DNA of 64,000 nucleotides. Origin: Halichoerus grypus. Its lineage: Eukaryota; Chordata; Mammalia; Carnivora; Phocidae. A program made the translations under genes and the position numbers. Location: positions 95,332,294-95,396,293 of the forward strand of contig NC_135712.1 in NCBI RefSeq assembly GCF_964656455.1, given 5' to 3'. Shown piece after piece: positions 56,460 to 64,000 of this stretch. Every line of letters starts with the position of its first letter. The stretch's first letter is position 1. Under the pieces are notes generated by a model, which saw nothing but the letters and a program-made list of their open reading frames with translations, was not told the origin of the DNA and made no database searches.

Positions 56460-57905
56460 TCTCGAATCTTCTTTTGCCTTCTATTGTACTATCTCTTCCT
56501 AGTTTTCCTCTTACCATCCTGGCTACCTTATCTCAATCTTTTTTTTTTTTTTTTTCCAGGATTCTCTTCTTATGCCTGCCCTTAAATATTAGTGTTCTTC
56601 AGCTTTTGTCCTAAAGGTCTTTCCTCTACAGCCCTCTCCCCATCGATGCCTTAGACACATGTCTCCCGATTTATTTCTTCAGCCTAGCTTTCTATGACTC
56701 ATTCCGCCTCAAATTTATAATTTGCAAAGCTGAATTTGCCTTTTTTCCCCACCAAAAACCTGCTTCTAGGTTCAGTATCTCAGTTCGCTAAGCTTCCCAA
56801 AACAGAAACAAAGTTTGTCCTTAATTCTGTCTTCACTCCCTACAGATGCTACCAAAATATCTTTAAATTTGCCCATTTTTTTTTTTTTTTTCCATCCCTA
56901 CTATTCTGGTTCAGGCCACTGTTACCTTTTACCTGAACTATTACAATAGTCCCTTAACTCTCTCATTTGCTCTTTCCTACCAATCCCTAAAATCTGTGCC
57001 AGTGTGACCTTTCTAAAGGTAACTAACACTCCCCCATTATAAAATTATTTAATAAATTGCTCTTCCACGTAGGGAAAATTCCCAACTCTTTAATAGAACC
57101 TACATAATCATGATGTGGCCCCATCTTATCACTTCAACCTTCTGATTTACATTCTAATACTGAATCATGATAAATCTGGCTCCTTTTTATGAAGCACATT
57201 CCTCTCTTAATGTCTTAGTAACCAGCCTTTACCAATGCCAAAGCTATTGTGTTGTTAATTTAGGATAGCTGGTGTCCATTTTCTCGGTTGTGTGGAGTCT
57301 ATGGAAGTAGAGAACAAAACTAACCCACAAAGAGAAACCAAAAGCACAGGCAGAGGTGAGGGTTGTGCCATTTTTTCAGTCCCTATATCTTGCCATCCTT
57401 GATGCCAGCCAAGTCTACCCATAGCTTGATTAATGAGCAAATAAATCCTACTTTTTCATTTGAGCTAGTTGGGAATGGATTTGTCACTTGCCATCTGAAT
57501 ATTCCTGACTAATACTTAATATTCAGTTCTTTTAAATCATGCTTTCTTGTATCATGGTAAATTTACTACCTACTCTCCCCAGAAACACTGTTCAATTCCT
57601 ATTCACTCTCTTTGCCTGACTCATTGCTTTAGGTGTCCCCTTAGATACCATTTCCTCTGGGAAGGGGATACCTTCCACTCACGCCCCGCCCCTCAGTCTA
57701 GGTGGCATACCTTTTCTGTGTCCCTCTATAACATCCTGTATTTCATATCCCAGTACTTACCACAGTGTATGGAAACAGCCTATAACGTAATCTATACTCT
57801 TCTTGACATACATGTTCGGTGAGGGTGGAGACCTTATTTCTCTTGTTTATTGTTGCAATCAAACACCGATACCTTCAAATATTCAATATTTACTAGATGA
57901 ATGAA
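56460..57905 (+). mobile_element. Long L2 LINE remnant, interrupted
   Basis: Sense L2-like text across 1.4 kb: caggccactgttacctttta, cagtgtgacctttctaaagg, gatgtggccccatcttatca, and after an interruption (about 57250-57525) tgcctgactcattgctttag and the final atatttactagatgaatgaa. Confidence 0.65.
57250..57525 (+). mobile_element. Possible LTR fragment inside the L2
   Basis: gagcaaataaatcctacttt, ttgagctagttgggaatgga and gtcacttgccatctgaatat ... ctgactaatac resemble the 3' end of an old endogenous-retrovirus-type LTR. I cannot name the family. Confidence 0.35.
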
Positions 57906-58589
57906 TATCTTACAGTCCTCAGCTAAGAATATTGATTATTTCGAGATGATACAATGAATAAGTGGCAGAGCTAGGATTCCTTCCCAGGTGAATCTGATTC
58001 CAATGTTAATTCCAAATATAGCCGGGATTGAATGGATCACTATCCAGTGTCACATTCTGAGTTTCATATATTAAGAAGGTGTGCTTTAAATTCTGTAAAA
58101 ACAAATCTAGTGGGAGTCAAAAATTTAAAAAAATGAGCAAAATCTCAGCCATAGGGTCTTAAGGAGGAACCAAGAAATTGGAATTATTTGATCAGAGAAA
58201 GATACATGGTCAAAGGAAAATGTAACATTGTATGTCTATCTTCTCAGAAGCATCCACTGTAGTGTGAGGAATAAAGAATTTTTTGAGAAACAGGTTGGTG
58301 GAGTTACGAAATCTAGAGAGCTTTTCAAATCAGAATACATTAATCAATTAAGACTTAAAAGAGCCCCGCCCAAGCCAAGGATTAGATGCAATATTCTCTT
58401 AGAATGTCCTTGCGTCTTGTGACTGCCTGCTGCGGAGGGCCAGTTGGTATGATGGAGTAGTCCATGTGTTCATCCGCTGGTTGTCCTTTTGTCTGCATAC
58501 CATTCCCCTTCTGCTCTTCATTTGTAGAAAGGCCTAATCCTGTAACCACAGAATTGGTCCCCAAACCAACCATTGTTCCTTCTTTTTTT

Positions 58590-58892
58590 ATTTTTTTTAA
58601 GATTTTATGTATTCATTTGAGAGAGAGAGAGGAGACAGAGCACAAGTTTGTGTGGGCCAGGAATCCAGGAATGACTTGTCTGGGTGGTTCTGGTTCTGGG
58701 TTTCCAATGAGGTTACATTCAACTTGTAGTCTGATGGCTAGACAGAGCACAAGCAGGGGAAGAGGTAGAGGCAGAGGGAGAACAGACTCCCTGCTGAGCT
58801 GGGAGCTCTATGTGGGGCTCGATCCCAGGACCCTGGGATCATGACCTGAATCGGAGGCAGGCACTTAACCCTCTGAGCCACCCAGGCGCCCC
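58590..58892 (-). mobile_element. Can-SINE, antisense, interrupted by a 94-bp insert
   Basis: SINE sequence runs tttaagattttatgtattca, gagagagagaggagacagag, is interrupted at 58647-58740, then resumes as gacagagcacaagcagggga and ends gagccacccaggcgcccc. The 13 bases gacagagcacaag occur on both sides of the insert. Confidence 0.92.
58647..58740 (-). repeat. 94-bp inverted copy of part of the MLT1-like LTR
   Basis: The reverse complement of this segment matches 60985-61078 at 93 of 94 positions by my reading (the one difference is tagcc versus tagct at its end). It lies inside a SINE between two copies of gacagagcacaag (58634-58646 and 58741-58753). Confidence 0.93.
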
Positions 58893-59349
58893 CTTCTAGG
58901 ATTTCTATATGAGGCATGATAAGAGAAATTCTCTCTGGCTGCTGACGGTGGAAGGAAATGTACATTTGGAGCTTCCAGGAGTCATCATCCTCGTGACCTG
59001 GAGAACACCCAGTTGCAGAAGGAAGGAATGAAGCTAATACAGAATGAGGGGCAGGATTGGGATATCAGGGAGGAAGAAGAAAAGTGGGAAAGGGAGAGAG
59101 ACAGAGACAGAATGATAAGGAGAATGGTATTCAAATTCCCAGGTTCTGACTTCCTTTGGTTTCCCTCCCTTTTTTTTCTTCAGCAAATTTGAGGTTCATT
59201 TCAATCACATAAAACCTAAAGAATACTGATTACTTCAGCATTATATATAAATTACAGTATTCTGTATCAGCTTTATTTCTTCCTGCTACAACTGAGTGTT
59301 CCCAGGTCACAAGAAGTAAGAGTCCTGGAAGCTCCAGATGTATATTAAA

Positions 59350-59575
59350 TAGAGAGATGATAGATGATAGATAGATAGATAGATAGATGATAGATTAGAT
59401 AGATTGATAGATTAGATAGATTGATAGATTAGATAGATTAGATAGATTGCTAGATTAGATAGATTGATAGATAAGATAGATTAGATAGATTAGATAGATA
59501 GATTGATAGATAGATTGATAGATTAGATAGACAGATAGATAGATGGATAGATTAAATAGATAGATAGATAGAAGA
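59350..59575. repeat. GATA-type microsatellite with compound units
   Basis: GATA repeats interspersed with recurrent attagatagattgatag units and ending in GATA repeats. This is a tetranucleotide array with secondary unit structure. Confidence 0.93.
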
Positions 59576-59784
59576 TTAGGCTGAGAGAAAATCCTTGGCA
59601 TTAACTTTTAGTCATATTGCCCTAAAGGTAACAAGTGTTAATAAATAATGACATACTTTTTGCCAGTCTCTTGATCTTCTTGTTTTCTCTTGAATCTGTC
59701 TTTAAGTCCCAGAGAATCTGTGTTGAAAGCTGGGGATTATTTTAATGACGTTAAGAATACTCATATATCCTCCTTCTTTAGTCT

Positions 59785-60020
59785 ACACCAAAGATTGGTA
59801 AACTTTTTCTGTAAAGGACCAGACAGTAAATCTTTTAGTTGTTGTGGACCAGAGACCCTCTTCTGAAACTACTCACCCCTGCCATTGTACTGTAAAAGTA
59901 GCCAGAGACAGTACATAAAGGAATGAGTATAGCCGTATTCCAATAAAACTTTGTTTACATAAACAGAAAGCATGACAGATTTGGCCTGCAGACTGTAGAC
60001 ATCTGTTATATATGATCTGA
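59785..60020 (+). mobile_element. Old DNA-transposon-type repeat
   Basis: ttggtaaactttttctgtaa aggaccagacagtaaatc, ttccaataaaactttgttta and tttggcctgcagactgtaga form a familiar mammalian hAT-like interspersed repeat, diverged. Confidence 0.5.
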
Positions 60021-60623
60021 ATGCTTGCTGTAAAAACAATTATTTCAATAGAAAATAGAGCATTTTGGATTTTCAGGTATCGTAAGGCTTTCTATTTCTT
60101 TCCTATAATCCCTTCTATTTTGAGTTGGCAAGCATTCAATATTATCTCAGCTGCTGCATTTGTACACTATTTTAAGTAATTGGAATGAAATACTTTTGTC
60201 CTTCACCATCTTGGCTGACCTTGTTCTTACCATTCCCTATATGTTACTAATGGAGCTTGAAATTAAATGTCATTTCTGTTTGTCTGTTAACACATACACA
60301 GAATTCCGTATAAGGTACATGCCTTTAAAAGAACTGATCCATTGGAAAACATGGGTTTGAGCAAGATGAGATGACTTCTTTTGATCTGTGTGTTCTTTCT
60401 CCTTTTAAGACTTAAGGAATGAGAACCAATTACCACAACTGCCCATTTATTAATGATAATCAAATTTGTGATCTCAACTCCAAATGTTTTTTGGGGGGAG
60501 GGGGGTTTCTGTAGGTGTTCTGATTCTTGTTAAGTTTATGTATCCTAATAGAATTAGACTTCTTTTTTTCCATAAAGGCAATTTGAACACCTTTACAATC
60601 CCTTAGCTCTGCCAATTACCTCT

Positions 60624-61149
60624 TGTGGTGGTTTTAAGGTTTATCCACAAAATCTGTAATACTCATCCCTTTAAGAGCTGGAATCTAGTTCCCGTACCCT
60701 TGAGCATGGACTAGACTTAGTCACTGACTTCTAACAAATAAAATTGAAGGAAAATGATGGTGTGTGACTCAGAGATTAGGTCACAAAGACAATGGAGCGT
60801 CCTCCATGTTCTCTCTTAGAAGCCAGCTACTGTGTCATGAGGATATTTGAACAGCCTTATGTTGAGACCTACGTTTGTGTGGCAAGAAACTGAGGCCTCT
60901 AGCCAGCCAACAACCAGTGAGAAACTGAGGCCTCCTGTCCACAGCCACCTGAGTGAGTTTGGAGCAGACCCTCCAGCCCCAGTCTAGCTATCAGACTACA
61001 AGTTGAATGTAACCTCATTGGAAACCCAGAACCAGAACCACCCAGACAAGTCATTCCTGGATTCCTGGCCCACACAAACTTGAGATAATAAATGTTTATT
61101 CTTTTAGGGTTTGGAGTAATTGGTTACACAGCAGTAGATAACTAATACA
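60624..61149 (+). mobile_element. Solo LTR, MLT1-like (ERVL-MaLR)
   Basis: It begins tgtggtggttttaaggttta, passes cttgagcatggactagactt, gccagctactgtgtcatgag and ctccagccccagtctagcta, and ends with ataataaatgtttattcttt and gtagataactaatac. This is the layout of MLT1-class LTRs (TG ... CA, late AATAAA). No internal retroviral sequence is attached. Part of it (60985-61078) is the source of the inverted copy at 58647-58740. Confidence 0.82.
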
Positions 61150-61361
61150 TCTTCTAAGGAGTGTTTATAACTCCAAGTGGAGAGACCAGTGGTGGATATG
61201 ATGTGCAGCTGCTTGGTGGAACTGGGCATCTAGCCAGTTGCTTTGCTGGAAGTCAAGTCTAGATGCAATGGTGACAGAAGATGAAGTTCAACTTACTGAG
61301 TTAAATAAATTTAACCGTATTTATTTGTTTGAATTACTAGATTATTTTTAACACAGTGTTA

Positions 61362-61510
61362 CTCAACATGGATTCACAACCGAAGAATTTCTAAACTAGT
61401 GATACCTGGGCTCCACGTCCAGGGACTCTGAATTACTGGCCCTGGGGTGTTGTCTAGGCATCAGGATTTTAAATTTCCTCAGGTGTTTCTAAAGTGCAGC
61501 TAAGATTAAG
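61362..61510. mobile_element. MER5A-like DNA transposon remnant
   Basis: ctgggctccacgtccaggga, ggcatcaggattttaaattt and cctcaggtgtttctaaagtgcag follow MER5A. Confidence 0.6.
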
Positions 61511-62104
61511 TTAAAAGTAGGAAAAGAATATTCCGTCCCCAACATCTCCTTACCAGATGATAAATTACAATTTAAATTCTTGGATTTCTATATGAGGCTT
61601 GATAAGAGAAATGCTCTCTGGCAGCTCTGATGATTAAAACAAGTCTCAGACCAAATCTGCAAAGCACATATTTATAGGCAAGCACACACAGACATTAAGC
61701 TTTCCTGAATTCTCCATGAAGCACAGATCCTTATCCGTTCAGACATTCTAGACAGGCAAAAGGTGTGAAAGAATTGCTCAGGACAGATCCTATAATATCC
61801 CAGGCACAGAATTCAGCTAGATTTCTGGCCAGATCCTGCACCTGACAGACTTCCTTAAGAGGCCCCAGTCCTCCTGCAATGGGTGCTAGGCTTACCAGGT
61901 GCTCAGACCTGTCTTGGGGTAGGGGAAGGGGCCGGTACCTGTACAAGACTTCCTCCAGTTCACCCACCGATTTTGAAATACAATTCATTCATTTCTAGAA
62001 TGAAAAAAAAAATGGCTTTAATACCCATGGTACCATCTAACAAAATAGGGCTGATTTAAGTGAAGAGTTAAGTAAAAGATATTGTGATAGTGGCTTCTGG
62101 AGGG

Positions 62105-62270
62105 TGGGCCCTGATGAGACCACCAGTTCCTCAGCCCTGGTTGCATATCAGAGCCACCAAAGACACTTTTTATAAAGAGTCCTGTCCTGACCCCAGTCTA
62201 ATTAAATCAGAAACTCGGAGGGTAGAGCCTGGGCATTGGTCTTTTTAAAAGGCCTCTCGATAAGTCATGA
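62105..62270. mobile_element. MER5A-like DNA transposon remnant
   Basis: ctcagccctggttgcatatc, ccccagtctaattaaatcag and gcctgggcattggtcttttt follow MER5A. A detached end-like piece (cagatgattctaatgtacag) lies at 62708-62757. Confidence 0.6.
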
Positions 62271-62477
62271 TCACGAAGGGTTAGGGTGGCAGGGAGGTGC
62301 AACCCTAAAGGGGTAGTACACCTAATGGAGTGTTTTGGGTGATGAAACTCTTCTCTATTCTGACTGTGGGAATGTTATGCAAATCTATACAGGTATGAGG
62401 ACTCTCAGAACTGTACAACAGAAGAGAAGGTCAAGCTTATTGTATGATTTTAAAAATATAATTCTTAAATTCTTTTT

Positions 62478-62683
62478 TTAATCTTTTTTTTAAAGATTTT
62501 GTTTATTTATTTGAGAGACAGAGCATGAGAAAGAGAGCACATGCAGGGGGAGCAGCAGGGAGAGAGGGAGAAGCATAATCCCCACTGAGCAGGGAGCCCG
62601 ATGCAGGACTTGATCCCAGGATTCTGGGATCAGGACCTGAGCCAAAGGCAGTTGCTTAACGGACTGAGCCACCTAGGTGCCCC
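62478..62683 (-). mobile_element. Can-SINE, antisense
   Basis: T-rich tail, taaagattttgtttatttat, gatgcaggacttgatcccag and gactgagccacctaggtgcc. The duplication ttaaattcttttt is at 62465-62477 and 62688-62700. Confidence 0.9.
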
Positions 62684-63679
62684 ACTATTAAATTCTTTTT
62701 AAAAACTTCAGATGATTCTAATGTACAGCCAGCCTTGGGAGATCACTGGATTAGATTCCTTCAAGGGATGATCCACCATCTTTGGGACATGTCTTCATAG
62801 TTAGGGCACCAGCAGCGGGTGAACTTCCTGCATTAACAAGCCGCCCCTACCCCACATATGCACGTAGATGAGCACACCATACTGTCTATGCTGAAGTATT
62901 CTAAAGTAAATTAAAAATGCTATAATACTGAGATACAGCTGTCTTTCCCACCTTCACACTGGGGAATGTCAAAACATGGCAGTGGAGAATTGCTCGAGTC
63001 AATAGTTCTATTAATCTCTGCTCTTGGAGAAAAAATTCATAATGCAATTGCTTTGCCTCAAAAAACACTGTTTCTCAAACCCATAAACTGTGGTTTTTAT
63101 ACAATAACAAAGAATCCCATAAGGAGAGTAGTTTGGCAGTTTAATTAGTTTCATTTCTGAGTAGGATCATAGGAAGAAATAAATACATTTTATATCACAA
63201 AACAGTGCATGAATATGTGTGTGTATATCAATGACATAAAAGTTTCAAGAAACAGCTCATGCCGTTCCTATTTTATTCTATTTCATGGCAGTGTCAGTCA
63301 TGACTCAGTCTCTTGATATCAAGATGCACTAATGGTGAGAAAATCACAAAGTACTCTGGGAGAAAATAACCATGTGTCTGTGCTTCTTCCTGCCTCGTGA
63401 CAAGGAAACAGACAGGAATTTGACCTCTGGCTGCACCATTCTCTAGTTTTCTGAAATGAGGCAAGTTTCTTGATCTTTGTGCGCCTCCATTTTCTCACTT
63501 GTAAAATGGGAACAATTGTAGCAGCCTTCGGGTTGTGGCTGGGACCCCTGAATCCTCATCTGAAGCGCTCTATTCCAAAGTTTCTCTTCCCTTCTTTACG
63601 TTTAAGACTCACTGAGAAAGAGACGGGACGTGGAAGCCGTGAATTGTTTCTTAGCTTAGAGGCCAGAAGACTAAACTTA

Positions 63680-63790
63680 ACCTTTTTTTTTTTTTAAAGA
63701 TTTTATTTATTTATTTGAGAGAGAAAGCGAGCATGAGCAGGGGGGAGGAGCATAGGGAAAGGGAGAAGTAGGCTCTCTGTTGAGCAAGGA
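63680..63790 (-). mobile_element. Can-SINE fragment, tRNA head missing
   Basis: Poly-T, taaagattttatttatttat, gagagagaaagcgagcatga, gtaggctctctgttgagcaa, then abrupt loss of SINE sequence. This is a 5'-truncated copy. Confidence 0.85.
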
Positions 63791-64000
63791 AATTGATATT
63801 GCACTGAATATCTCCGTAAAAATATTTTTACATGCATTATAATTCCTTCGGATAAACCCCTAGGAGTGGAATTATTGAATCAAAAGTAATCTACATTTTC
63901 AACGTCTTTGATAAATTTTGTAAAATTGTCCTTCAGAAAAAGTGTGCCAGTTTTCTCTCCCATCTTCAGGGTATAAGAGAGTTCTGGGGGCGAAGGGTCC

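Larger units (their letters stand above)
55526..64000. other. Sequence downstream of GOLIM4, no gene seen
   Basis: 8.5 kb with no gene found. It contains a long sense L2 remnant (56.46-57.9 kb) interrupted by a possible LTR piece, Can-SINEs at 58.6, 62.5 and 63.7 kb, a GATA-type microsatellite at 59.35-59.57 kb, a DNA-transposon remnant at 59.79-60.02 kb, an MLT1-like LTR at 60.62-61.15 kb and MER5A-like pieces. The stretches 55.6-56.4, 60.05-60.6 and 62.76-63.65 kb hold nothing I can name. Confidence 0.75.

Noticed and set aside
58634..58753. Reading the 13-bp repeats as a normal retroposon target duplication
   Set aside because: The insert has no A tail and shares microhomology with the SINE at both ends, which template switching explains better; RNA-mediated insertion remains possible.
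59350..59575. Array of near-identical units with spacers, superficially CRISPR-like
   Set aside because: Units are variants of GATA and the spacers are the same motif; this is a eukaryotic microsatellite.

Overview
The window is an ordinary stretch of mammalian nuclear genome. It carries one recognisable host gene, GOLIM4 (Golgi integral membrane protein 4, also called GPP130/GOLPH4), on the plus strand, followed by about 8.5 kb of sequence in which I found no gene. The repeats point to a carnivoran: there are many tRNA-derived Can-SINEs of the kind whose body contains GGCTCAGTCGGTTAAGCG and ends in an AAATAAATAAAATCTT tail. I saw neither the typical dog SINEC_Cf form nor the typical cat form, so I infer an arctoid carnivore (bear, pinniped or mustelid lineage).

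Layout. Bases 1-16502 are the 3' part of a large upstream intron; the exon or exons carrying the start codon, cytosolic tail and membrane anchor lie outside the window. Fifteen coding exons follow, at 16503-16577, 18143-18192, 19536-19589, 20903-21053, 24906-24988, 25515-25598, 29482-29637, 32451-32783, 34449-34696, 35414-35493, 42911-43020, 45577-45744, 46074-46142, 53417-53497 and 53810-53959 (stop). All junctions keep frame and together encode 630 residues: first a coiled-coil luminal stem, then a Gln/Glu/Arg-rich stretch, then a very acidic tail. The 3' UTR runs from 53960 to about 55525 with three AATAAA signals. I call these window exons w1-w15.

Repeats. A full-length-sized LINE-1 (36221-42224, antisense, 14-bp target duplication, broken ORFs) fills most of the w10-w11 intron. 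About sixteen Can-SINE copies or fragments, old L2/MIR/L1M remnants, MER5A-like and other DNA-transposon remnants, one MLT1-like solo LTR and several microsatellites account for much of the rest.

I did not find an undescribed multi-gene system. The most interesting items are structural. A 94-bp inverted copy of part of the MLT1-like LTR at 61 kb sits inside a SINE at 58.6 kb, with microhomology at both junctions and a 13-bp duplication. Exon w9 has drifted to about 77% GC in one counted stretch, replacing Gln by Arg/Pro, and has a weak donor that itself carries an in-frame stop. A retroposition event appears to have left only its tail at 27.6 kb. Two CTCF-like sites lie in a tandem duplication at 17.5 kb. 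A TG-rich array with a long-period structure lies at 23 kb.
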